Source: Anaerolineae bacterium
GTDB taxonomy: Bacteria; Chloroflexota; Anaerolineae; J102
Direction of reading: 5' to 3'
Length of the DNA stretch: 8,335 bases
Assembly (NCBI GenBank): GCA_026992375.1
Contig: JALXAF010000072.1
Coordinates: forward strand, 1-8,335
Under the pieces are notes generated by a model. That model searched no databases. It had not been told where the DNA came from and worked only from the letters and a program-made list of their open reading frames with translations. The translations under genes and the position numbers were made by a program. This document shows positions 1 to 6,957 of this stretch, piece by piece (position 1 is the stretch's first letter; each line of letters begins with the position of its first letter).

Positions 1-40
1 CCCTCCCCCGATACTCGCTGCGCTCGTGTTCGGGGGAGGG
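1..40. repeat. GC-rich hairpin (11-bp inverted repeat)
   Basis: An 11-bp perfect inverted repeat: positions 1-11 (CCCTCCCCCGA) pair with 30-40 (TCGGGGGAGGG) around an 18-nt loop. It starts at the window edge, so the stem may extend further. No T-run follows on the + strand. It could be a dispersed intergenic hairpin of the REP type or part of a terminator for a gene outside the window; the sequence does not decide between these. Confidence 0.6.
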
Positions 41-80
41 AGATGCTCATCTGCTACACAAATTGGCAAAGCGATGGGCT

Positions 81-116
81 CCTCCCCCTGCAAGGCGCAG
101 CCGAAGCGGGGGGAGG
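81..116. repeat. second GC-rich hairpin, related to the first
   Basis: CCTCCCCC (81-88) pairs with GGGGGAGG (109-116) around a 20-nt GC-rich loop. The arms resemble those of the hairpin at 1-40, which suggests two members of one family of intergenic palindromes. No gene was seen in 1-160. Function is unknown; transcription termination or mRNA 3'-end protection are guesses. Confidence 0.5.
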
Positions 117-160
117 CCGGGAGGGGGCCTGTCTCCGGACCAAATTTGAAATTGCTGCTG

Positions 161-174
161 TTTCATGTTTCATG
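161..174. repeat. tandem heptamer TTTCATG x2
   Basis: TTTCATG at 161-167 is repeated exactly at 168-174. It lies just upstream of the TATAAT-like element and overlaps the place where a -35 box would be. Other gaps in this window also hold 7-8 bp tandem units, with different sequences. Confidence 0.6.
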
Positions 175-197
175 CTTCGCGTGGGGTGAGCTATAAT
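169..197 (+). promoter_or_regulatory. candidate sigma-70 promoter for the thioesterase operon
   Basis: A perfect -10 hexamer TATAAT lies at 192-197. At a 17-bp spacing the -35 position (169-174) reads TTCATG, matching TTGACA at only three of six bases, so the -35 is weak. Initiation would fall near 204, leaving an mRNA leader of roughly 95 nt before the ATG at 300. The element supports the 300 start: the longer reading frame opening at 165 would contain the promoter inside its coding sequence. It is a prediction from motif only. Confidence 0.4.
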
Positions 198-299
198 GCT
201 GGGTGGAGAAGTCTTCTCGGACCGCAACCGCGAGATTACCTGCGACTGCGCCCGGCGACGCCGTTTGAGCGCCATTCGCATCGAGGAACCCAGCGTATC

Positions 300-818
300 A
301 TGACAACGCCCTACGACCACATCAACCAGAAAACCGCCGACAAGCAGTACAGCTCTCGCATGTGTTTTGTGTGCGGGGTCGAGAATCCCGCCGGATTGCA
401 CGCCCACTTTTACCAGGTGGATGACGTCACCTGCGTGGGGCGTTTTTTGCCCGCGGATCATCATCAGGGCTACCCGGGCCGGGTGCATGGCGGCGTGGTG
501 GCCTCGATGATGGATGAAACCCTGGGTCGGGCCGTGTGGGGCGACGCCAAGACCTGGGGCGTCACCGCCGAGCTGACTATCCGCTATCGAGAGCCCGTGC
601 CCCTGGGCGAGATGCTGACGGTGGTGGGGCGTCTCACCCGCGACACCCGGCGTCTTTTCGAGGCCGAAGGCGAGCTCATTACAGCGGACGGGCGCGTGGC
701 TGTGATCGCTCACGGCAAATACATCAAGATACCGCTGGAGCAAATTCTGGTCGACACTGCGGCCGCGGGCCTGGACCCCGACCTGGAGCTCTTTATCGTT
801 CCCGATCCGGAGGAATAG
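300..818 (+). CDS. PaaI-like hotdog-fold thioesterase
   Basis: The product is 172 aa, the usual size for a single-domain PaaI/YbgC-type acyl-CoA thioesterase of the hotdog superfamily, expected in the cytoplasm hydrolysing acyl- or aryl-CoA. The N-terminus has the CFVCG..NP.GL signature (residues 22-33) seen in many PaaI-like proteins. The catalytic helix follows as VHGGVVASMMDE (62-73), with HGG at 63-65 and acidic D72/E73 in the position of the catalytic carboxylate. The strand-rich C-terminal half (87-143) fits the hotdog sheet. The start at 300 was chosen because GAGGAA (283-288) lies 11 nt upstream, conserved sequence begins just after it, and the in-frame ATG at 165 precedes the probable promoter and has no Shine-Dalgarno. 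Its stop is one base from the next ATG, so the pair is probably one transcript. The CoA substrate cannot be predicted. Confidence 0.88.
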   Translation: MTTPYDHINQKTADKQYSSRMCFVCGVENPAGLHAHFYQVDDVTCVGRFLPADHHQGYPGRVHGGVVASMMDETLGRAVWGDAKTWGVTAELTIRYREPVPLGEMLTVVGRLTRDTRRLFEAEGELITADGRVAVIAHGKYIKIPLEQILVDTAAAGLDPDLELFIVPDPEE

Positions 819-819
819 C

Positions 820-1416
820 ATGAAACACTGCCCCAATCCCGAATGCCCCTATTTCCTCGAATTTGGCGTGGCGGCCGAATATGAAGACCGGGTGGAGAAA
901 TGCCTGGATTGCGGAACGCCCCTGGTCGATGGCCCGGCGCCCAGGCCCGAGCAAAAAAAGAAGCCGAAGGGCCCCCTGCCCGATCTGGAAGTCATCCGCA
1001 CGGTGATTCACACCACCGAGGCCGACCTGATCAAGGCCCGGCTGGAGGCCGCAGGCATCCCCGTCTTCCTCAAGAACTACGAGACCATCAATGCCAACTG
1101 GTTCTACGCCAACGCGCTGGGCTGGATTCAGGTGGTGGTGCGGGAGCAGGACGCAGAGCGGGCCAAACAAATCCTGGAAGAGATGGACGAGGTGACCGAT
1201 CTCGAAGAGCTGCCCGAAAGCGCACAGGTCGAATTCATCGAAGAGGATGTGGTCGTTTGCCCCAACTGCGGCTCCACCAACGTCCACTACGAGAAATACA
1301 ACTACCGCCTCTCCTTCCTCTCCATGATGCTGCTGAGTATGCCCATTCCCTTCAAAAAAGGCGAGTGGGTGTGCGACGACTGCGGGTATCGATGGAAGGA
1401 AGAGGAGGAAGAGTAA
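820..1416 (+). CDS. DUF2007-like domain protein flanked by two zinc ribbons
   Basis: A 198-aa soluble protein with three parts. Residues 4-31 hold two Cys pairs (C4/C9 and C28/C31), and 147-188 hold two more (C147/C150 and C185/C188), each set able to bind one zinc as a zinc ribbon. Between them, about 57-123, is a compact alpha/beta segment (VIRTVIHTTEADLIKARLEA, then AGIPVFL and WIQVVV) resembling DUF2007, a family annotated as a putative signal-transducing domain. An acidic stretch (124-143) links it to the second ribbon, and the protein ends in a Glu run. A good Shine-Dalgarno GGAGG (809-813) sits 6 nt before the ATG, inside the end of the thioesterase gene, which implies coupled translation. 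The molecular function is unknown; zinc-dependent binding of protein or nucleic acid is plausible but inferred. The DUF2007 call rests on pattern recognition. Confidence 0.8.
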   Translation: MKHCPNPECPYFLEFGVAAEYEDRVEKCLDCGTPLVDGPAPRPEQKKKPKGPLPDLEVIRTVIHTTEADLIKARLEAAGIPVFLKNYETINANWFYANALGWIQVVVREQDAERAKQILEEMDEVTDLEELPESAQVEFIEEDVVVCPNCGSTNVHYEKYNYRLSFLSMMLLSMPIPFKKGEWVCDDCGYRWKEEEEE

Positions 1417-1476
1417 CCATGCTGGCTACGGTGAGAGAACGTCCGCCGAAGCAACCTTGGCCTTTTATGCTAACCC

Positions 1477-1504
1477 ACGTCATGCGTCAAACGTCAAACG
1501 TCAG
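1477..1504. repeat. period-7 tandem repeat (four ACGTCAN-type units)
   Basis: Four consecutive heptamers read ACGTCAT, GCGTCAA, ACGTCAA and ACGTCAG. The core CGTCA recurs every 7 bp. The same heptamer in opposite orientation (TGACGTT, TGACGCC) recurs at 1560-1573. The array is in the 181-bp spacer between the DUF2007-like gene and mce. Confidence 0.75.
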
Positions 1505-1572
1505 GCGGTTGTCGGCGGAGAAACGTCCTGCAATGAGCTGTGACATCGTTACGGCAGGATGACGTTTGACGC
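1484..1572. repeat. 13-bp perfect inverted repeat in the spacer before mce
   Basis: GCGTCAAACGTCA at 1484-1496 is the exact reverse complement of TGACGTTTGACGC at 1560-1572, with 63 bp between the arms. The pairing would form a long-loop stem. No T-run follows directly, so a classical intrinsic terminator is not supported. Because it lies between two co-oriented genes, it could be a regulator site, an mRNA-processing structure, or simply the product of heptamer repeats present in both orientations. The right arm ends 25 bp before the mce start codon. Confidence 0.7.
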
Positions 1573-1597
1573 CTGTCGATAGCTCCAGGAGAGTGCT

Positions 1598-2023
1598 ATG
1601 AACATCACCCGCATCAATCACGTCGCCATCGTCGTCAACGATCTGGACGAGGCCATTCACACCTATCACGACAAGCTGGGTTTGACGGTGAGCAAGCGCC
1701 TGGTCATGCCCGAGCAGGAGGTGGAGATCGCATTCCTGCCCACGGGCGAAAGCGCCATCGAGCTGATCTCGCCCATCACCGAGAGTTCGGGCGTGGCCAA
1801 ATATCTGGCCAAACGGGGCGAGGGTTTGCATCACATCTGTCTGGAAGTGCCCGATGTGGCGATGAGCCTGGCCGAGCTGGCCGCCCGGGATGTACAGCTC
1901 ATCAACAACGAGTGCATCCCCGCGGCCGAGGGCATGGGCTTTTTCGTGCATCCCAAAGCCGCCCACGGCGTGCTCATCGAATTTCTGGAACCCTATCAGG
2001 AGGAAGAGCAAACCGATGGCTGA
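1598..2023 (+). CDS. mce: methylmalonyl-CoA epimerase
   Basis: A 141-aa member of the vicinal oxygen chelate superfamily, the normal length for methylmalonyl-CoA epimerase. It interconverts (2S)- and (2R)-methylmalonyl-CoA so that propionate-derived carbon can reach B12-dependent methylmalonyl-CoA mutase and succinyl-CoA, or the reverse. Two beta-alpha-beta-beta-beta modules are visible (about 5-58 and 76-132). Likely metal ligands by family pattern are H8 (INHVAIVV), E55 (AIELISP), H79 (LHHICLEV) and E128 (VLIEFLE); E128 would also serve as a catalytic base. AGGAG (1587-1591) is 6 nt upstream of the ATG. The gene overlaps the next by 8 bp. No mutase or propionyl-CoA carboxylase gene is in the window, so the pathway is inferred from the enzyme alone. 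Another VOC protein such as a glyoxalase is less likely given the fit. Confidence 0.9.
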   Translation: MNITRINHVAIVVNDLDEAIHTYHDKLGLTVSKRLVMPEQEVEIAFLPTGESAIELISPITESSGVAKYLAKRGEGLHHICLEVPDVAMSLAELAARDVQLINNECIPAAEGMGFFVHPKAAHGVLIEFLEPYQEEEQTDG

Positions 2024-3301
2024 GATGCTGATGACCTTTGCCATACTGTTTTTCTGGCTCATCATCCTGGCGACGCCCGTTGCGCTCATTGCGCTGGCGG
2101 CGCTGACGCTCATTGGGTTGCATCGGCGTCGGCGCGATCGCGCCATTCGTCTGCTGGATGGCTTTCCCGTCAATATGGAGCGGGAGGATGGCACACGTCG
2201 CTCGGGCGTGCTGCGCATCAATCCGGACGGTCTCACCCTTGAGTATGCGCTGCCGGCCACGGGGCCTACGCCGCCCGCGCCCATCACCTATCTGCATTAC
2301 GAGGCGGAATGGCGGGCGCTGAACGCCATCTATCGCTTTGAGGATGAGCTGAGCAAGCAGGATCGAGAACGCCGCGAGCATCAGATGGATGCGGTGTCGG
2401 GGCCGTGGCTGAAACAACGTCGCTGGCGGCGTCCGGGCCAATGGATTGACCAGCTCACCGAACGGGTCATCGCCTTGTGGATGCACTTGCGGGGAAGGCC
2501 TTTCCCCGAGGCGACTTTCCATTCCATCCCCCGCACCCATCGCAAATTGCTGGTGGGCTACGCGGGCGATAACGTCAACGCCATGCTGGACGCCAATTTG
2601 GGCAAGCAGGTGGTGGTGCGGCATTTCGCCAATCATTTCTTGCACCGGCATCAGGGGATTCTGGTGGCTTATTCCCGCTACTTCCTCTTTTTGGCCCAAA
2701 CGCCCGTCTCGCACCAGACTCAGGTGCGCTTGCGGCCCGAAAAAGGCGCGGGACAGGAAGCCACCCTGCGCTGGCGCTGGAAGGATGGGCAGTTGGAGAT
2801 ACGCAATCTCAGCGCCTATCCTTTGCTGCTGGATCAAATCCGTGTGGGGGATACTGTGCGCGATCTGAGTATGATGATCGCGGCGGCATCCACATTCACC
2901 CTGCATGTGGATGCGCCGAAGCGAGGCGAGACTCTCCTCAGCGCCCGGGTCATCCGCGAAGCGGATATTTTGCTGCCCCGGAACCGGGCCATCGTGCGAT
3001 ACGCCGCGGCGCTGCCCGGGCATCTGGCCGCGCTGGATGTGGGCGTCTCGCTAAGCCCGCCCGATGAGAGTGACGAGGAGGAGCAACGCCTGCGCCGGGA
3101 GCTAAAGCAGCGTCCGGGTGACCCCGCCGTCGCAGCGGCCCTGGCCCGACATCTTTATCAGAAGGGCAATCTGGACGAGGCCGAGCACTATTATCACCAA
3201 GCCCTGGCCGGAGCCCGCCATTTGCCCGATAGCGGCGAGCGGGCGCAACTGGAGTTGACCCAACTGCGCATGACAAAGGAAGATGAAGGAGGGTTGGGAG
3301 C

Positions 3302-3305
<4 letters not shown>
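2016..3305 (+). CDS. membrane-anchored protein of unknown function with C-terminal TPR-like motif
   Basis: A 429-aa protein that I do not recognise as a named family. Residues 6-35 are strongly hydrophobic (FAILFFWLIILATPVALIAL), followed by an Arg-rich stop (HRRRRDR, 36-42), which predicts one N-terminal membrane anchor with the rest probably cytoplasmic. The middle (about 45-340) is a mixed region rich in Arg and Trp without a motif I can name. Residues about 356-403 contain a helix pair with TPR spacing (ALARHLYQKGNLDEAEHYYHQAL), so a protein-protein contact is likely. The start at 2016 uses AGGAGG (1998-2003) with a longish 12-nt spacing and overlaps mce by 8 bp; an in-frame ATG at 2025 is a weaker alternative. 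The stop overlaps tsaD as ATGA. Codon choice matches the neighbours, so it looks native to the operon. Confidence 0.8.
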
Positions 3306-4348
<1,043 letters not shown>

Positions 4349-4674
4349 TTGGCGCAGGGCCGATGCTCTGCGAGCCAGCTTTGAAGATAGATCTCACGCA
4401 AAGACGCAAAGGAAAGAAGAAGCAAAGAATCCTTGACGGCTTTTGCGCCTCTACGTGAGATTTCGCGTCATTTCAAGGGAGCGCAGCGACCGAAAGGTGC
4501 GATGCACTTGCCACGAACGGTAGCCGCGTTGCATCAGGCCAGGCATCGATTCGGTGTTACGTCAGGTCAAAGCCCGTGTTAAGTGCGTCGTACGTGGGGA
4601 GATTCCTTCTCTCTGCGGTCGTCGGAATGTAGCAACAAGGGCTGAACACTAAAAACTGCCTTACTGAACACTGC
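4349..4674. other. non-coding gap between convergent tsaD and folKE, repeat-rich
   Basis: About 326 bp between two converging genes. No plausible gene or tRNA was seen. It holds the 22-bp imperfect inverted repeat at 4391-4461, a GATGCA/TGCATC pair (4501-4506 and 4530-4535), a small ATTCC/GGAAT hairpin (4602-4606 and 4624-4628), a 9-bp direct repeat CTGAACACT (4642-4650 and 4664-4672), and the start of a heptamer duplication running over the folKE stop. Both transcripts must end here, but no stem followed by a clear T-run is visible for either strand. Confidence 0.7.
4391..4461. repeat. 22-bp imperfect inverted repeat (ACGCAAAG type)
   Basis: Left arm 4391-4412 pairs with right arm 4440-4461: 18 Watson-Crick pairs, one G-U and three mismatches over 22 positions, with a 27-nt loop. 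The outer 8 bp (ATCTCACG / CGTGAGAT) are perfect. Within the left arm ACGCAAAG is tandemly duplicated (4396-4403 and 4404-4411). It starts 42 bp after the tsaD stop and may serve as a bidirectional 3'-end structure, though no T-run accompanies it. The arms look like a dispersed intergenic palindrome. Confidence 0.7.
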
Positions 4675-4682
4675 TCACTGCT
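4669..4682. repeat. tandem heptamer CACTGCT x2 spanning the folKE stop codon
   Basis: CACTGCT at 4669-4675 is repeated at 4676-4682. The folKE stop (TGA on the - strand, 4677-4675) lies across the junction of the two units, so the last Gln codon and the stop are made of repeat sequence. This suggests the repeat has been close enough to reset the gene's 3' end. Confidence 0.55.
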
Positions 4683-5802
4683 CTCGAATTAGATTCATAA
4701 ACTCCGAGCGGGTGCGGGGGTCTTTTTTGAACAGACCGCGCATGGCGCTGGTGATGGTGGAGCTGTTCTGTTTTTGCACGCCGCGCATCATCATGCACAG
4801 GTGGCTGGCCTCGACCACCACGCCCACGCCCATGGGCGAGAGGATGTCCATCATGGCGTCGGCGATCTGATTGGTCATGCGCTCCTGAATTTGCAGGCGT
4901 CGGCCAAAGACATCTACGATGCGGGCCACTTTGCTCAGGCCGATAACCTTGCCTTTGGGCAGATAGCCTACATGCACCCGCCCGAAGAAGGGGATCATGT
5001 GGTGCTCGCACATGGAGTAGAATTCGATATCTTTGACGATGACCATTTCATCGCAACTATCGCTGAAAACGGCGTTGTTCACCACCTCTTCGACCGTGGT
5101 GGTGTAGCCGCTGGTGAGGAAGTCATAGGCTTTGGCCACGCGCAGGGGCGTGCGCCGAAGTCCTTCTCGCTCCGGGTCTTCGCCAATGCGCACGAGGATC
5201 TGGCGGATGAGGTCTTCGAATTCGGGGTCGTAAACTTCGTCTTCTTCAGCCTCGAACACCTGATCCGACCCGTAATGGCTGAGGCTTTTGATTTTTTCTT
5301 TCATGGCTGGCGCCATTTTGCGTATCTCCTTTGCTGAAGGATACAACCGTTCAGCGATTTGTTTGAGGGTGAGGGAGGTTCCGGGATAAACCCAATCGGG
5401 GGCGATATCGGCCAGGGGAAACGCGAGATGGGGATGATCGAGAATATCGGGATCGGGCAATAGATTGCCATCGAGCAGGAGTTGTTTGCCCTCAACGAGG
5501 ACGATATCGAGATCGATGGTGCGGGGAGCGAATTTGTCTCGGATGCGCACTCGACCCAGCCGGGACTCGATGTGGCGCAACGCCCGCCGCAAATCCCTTG
5601 GCGCAAGATTGCTTTCCACCAACGCGGCCGCGTTGAAATAATCGGGCTGGGGCGCAGCGCCGCCCACCGCCGGCGTTTCGTAGATGGGGCTTTCCGCCAG
5701 CACCCGCCAGCGGCTGTCTCGACGCAGCAAGGCCATGGCCCGGGGCAGATTCCGCTCCCGTTCGATGTTGCTACCCAGGGCGATGAGCACGCGTTCAGGC
5801 AT
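4675..5802 (-). CDS. folKE: bifunctional FolK-FolE: HPPK fused in frame to GTP cyclohydrolase I
   Basis: One uninterrupted frame of 375 codons carrying two complete enzymes. Residues 1 to about 157 are HPPK (FolK), which pyrophosphorylates 6-hydroxymethyl-dihydropterin: ALGSN (8-12) opens the fold, and RTIDLDIVL (94-102) carries the Mg-binding D97 and D99. Residues about 163-375 are GTP cyclohydrolase I (FolE), the first pathway step: EDPEREGLRRTP (208-219), MCEHH (264-268) and SHLCMMMRG (333-341), with zinc ligands C265, H268 and C336 and catalytic H267 and H334 by homology. The ATG at 5802 overlaps the folB stop by 8 bp and has no clear Shine-Dalgarno, so translation is probably coupled. 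Inside the frame, an AAAGGAG (5332-5326) stands 9 nt before ATG 5316 (M163), which would give a normal 213-aa FolE. A FolKE protein is known in Lactococcus lactis. Whether fusion, free FolE or both are made is open. Confidence 0.93.
   Translation of the reverse strand: MPERVLIALGSNIERERNLPRAMALLRRDSRWRVLAESPIYETPAVGGAAPQPDYFNAAALVESNLAPRDLRRALRHIESRLGRVRIRDKFAPRTIDLDIVLVEGKQLLLDGNLLPDPDILDHPHLAFPLADIAPDWVYPGTSLTLKQIAERLYPSAKEIRKMAPAMKEKIKSLSHYGSDQVFEAEEDEVYDPEFEDLIRQILVRIGEDPEREGLRRTPLRVAKAYDFLTSGYTTTVEEVVNNAVFSDSCDEMVIVKDIEFYSMCEHHMIPFFGRVHVGYLPKGKVIGLSKVARIVDVFGRRLQIQERMTNQIADAMMDILSPMGVGVVVEASHLCMMMRGVQKQNSSTITSAMRGLFKKDPRTRSEFMNLIREQ
5326..5332 (-). promoter_or_regulatory. internal Shine-Dalgarno for a separate FolE start at 5316
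   Basis: On the - strand, AAAGGAG (5332-5326) lies 9 nt upstream of ATG (5316-5314), within the codons for Ala-Lys-Glu (157-159) of the folKE frame. It is the best ribosome-binding site of the folate operon. It sits exactly at the junction of the two domains, and the protein starting there (MAPAMKEKIK) is a normal-length GTP cyclohydrolase I. A second ATG at 5304 is too far away to be favoured. Confidence 0.65.
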
Positions 5803-6187
5803 CGGGGAAGAACTCGTCGCGGGTGCGGAAGATGCCAACGCCGACCGAGCGAGCGAATCGCAGCGCGCCCGGTTTCTCCACCGAGACCTCAACGGCTTCG
5901 ATGCGGGCGTCGGTCTCGAAACAGATGCGAGCGATCTCCTCCACCAGACGCTCCACCAGCAAGGGCGCGCCTCCTTCGATGTAATCGATGATGGCCTTGG
6001 CTACAGTGCGATAGTTGACCGCGTCTGCGATATCGTCGCTGCGGGCCGCGGGCCGGGTGTCGGCCCACAGGGTCGCGTTGACCACGATATCCTGCCGGTT
6101 GGTGCGCTCTTCGGGATTGATGCCCAGAATGCCGCGCACCAGCAGGTCTTTGATGAATACCTGATCCAGGTGAGAGATGTCAGTCAT
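5795..6187 (-). CDS. folB: dihydroneopterin aldolase (FolB)
   Basis: A 130-aa protein of the FolB/FolX T-fold family, close to the usual 120-130 aa. FolB cleaves 7,8-dihydroneopterin to 6-hydroxymethyl-dihydropterin and glycolaldehyde in the cytoplasm. Family marks are LLVRGILGINPEER (15-28) with the conserved acidic residue at E26/E27, NYRTVAKAI (58-66) with Y59, LVERLVEEIA (77-86) with substrate-anchoring E79, and VSVEKPGALRFA (101-112) with catalytic K105. AAGGA (6198-6194) is 6 nt before the ATG and overlaps the reductase stop codon. The gene's own end overlaps folKE by 8 bp. FolX (dihydroneopterin triphosphate epimerase) has the same fold and cannot be fully excluded, but the adjacency to FolK supports FolB. 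Confidence 0.9.
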   Translation of the reverse strand: MTDISHLDQVFIKDLLVRGILGINPEERTNRQDIVVNATLWADTRPAARSDDIADAVNYRTVAKAIIDYIEGGAPLLVERLVEEIARICFETDARIEAVEVSVEKPGALRFARSVGVGIFRTRDEFFPDA

Positions 6188-6196
6188 GGCGAGTCC

Positions 6197-6931
6197 TTAC
6201 ATTTTCAAGTGTGCGCCGCCGGTGAGACGGATGATCTCGCCGGTGATGAAGTCGTTGCGCAGAAGATAGAGCAAAGTGTCGGCGGCGACTTCGGTTCCGC
6301 CGCTGCGGGCCAGAGGCACGGTGTCGAGCACGCTTTGCCAGTAGGCCTCGCTGGCTCCCTCGGGCGGCAGCATGGCTCCCAGGGCGATGCCATTGACCCG
6401 CACCCGGGGCGCGAGCTGGATGGCAGCGGTGCGGGTGAACGCGTCCAGCGCACCCTTGGAGACGGTGTAGCTGAAATGGGTGAGATAAGGACGTTCGGTG
6501 CGCCAATCGGTGATGTTGACCACGGCTCCGGGCCAGTCGTCGGGCAGGGCCCGATAAAACGCCTGGGTCAGCAGGATGGGCGAGCGCAGATTCACCCGGA
6601 AGGTCTGACTCCACCCCGCCACCGTCATATCCGCCATCGTGTCTTTGGGAAAGATAGCCGCGCTGTTGACGAGTATCTGCACCGGAGGCAGATCGGCGGG
6701 GAGATCGGCGAAGAGAGGCCCGGCGTCATCCAGACGACTGAGATCGGCCTGGCGCAGGAGGACGCGCACGCCCATGGCCCGGGCCTCGTCAGCAGTGGCT
6801 TGGGCGGCGTCGACCGAGTGATTATAATGCAGGATGAGATTGCATCCCGCCCGGGCCAGCGACAGAGTCAGCCCCCGCCCGATGCGATGCGCGCCGCCGG
6901 TTATCAATGCGGTCTTGCCTTTCAGTTCCAT
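6197..6931 (-). CDS. FolM/PTR1-like short-chain dehydrogenase (pterin reductase)
   Basis: A 244-aa classical-size SDR. The Rossmann motif is TGGAHRIG (11-18), the form with Arg-Ile-Gly seen in pteridine reductases and E. coli FolM rather than the common TGxxxGIG. HYNHS (35-39) fits an NADPH-binding site. LVNSAAIF (87-94) takes the place of NNAG. At the catalytic serine position it has ITD (D142), as in FolM/PTR1, followed by Y155 and K159 (YTVSK). The C-terminal LTGG (236-239) is intact. A FolM-type enzyme reduces dihydromonapterin and, weakly, dihydrofolate; PTR1 reduces biopterin and folate. In an operon with folB and folKE it may supply tetrahydropterin or stand in for DHFR. The ATG at 6931 has GGAG (6945-6942) 10 nt upstream; the frame extends further 5' without family resemblance. 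Pathway role is inferred from motifs plus context. Confidence 0.85.
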   Translation of the reverse strand: MELKGKTALITGGAHRIGRGLTLSLARAGCNLILHYNHSVDAAQATADEARAMGVRVLLRQADLSRLDDAGPLFADLPADLPPVQILVNSAAIFPKDTMADMTVAGWSQTFRVNLRSPILLTQAFYRALPDDWPGAVVNITDWRTERPYLTHFSYTVSKGALDAFTRTAAIQLAPRVRVNGIALGAMLPPEGASEAYWQSVLDTVPLARSGGTEVAADTLLYLLRNDFITGEIIRLTGGAHLKM

Positions 6932-6957
6932 TGCGTTATGACTCCATTTTCGAGAAG

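Noticed and set aside
165..299. upstream ATG extending the thioesterase by 45 residues
   Set aside because: It has no Shine-Dalgarno, would place the TATAAT element inside the coding region, and adds sequence unlike the family.
54..836. 260-codon open frame on the - strand across the thioesterase gene
   Set aside because: It is antisense to a gene with clear CFVCG and HGG motifs; its product is rich in His, Gly and Arg without a recognisable domain.
1974..3023. 349-codon open frame on the - strand inside the TPR-like gene
   Set aside because: The product is low-complexity, Gln/His/Arg-rich and without motifs, while the + frame is coupled by overlaps to mce and tsaD and has a membrane anchor and TPR-like pair.
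4391..4461. intrinsic terminator for tsaD
   Set aside because: The stem is long and imperfect with a 27-nt loop, and no T-run follows, so it was listed as a repeat only.
4462..4660. possible tRNA or small RNA gene in the convergent gap
   Set aside because: No cloverleaf with a T-loop GTTCRA-type motif and matching acceptor stem was found; only short repeats and small stems are visible.
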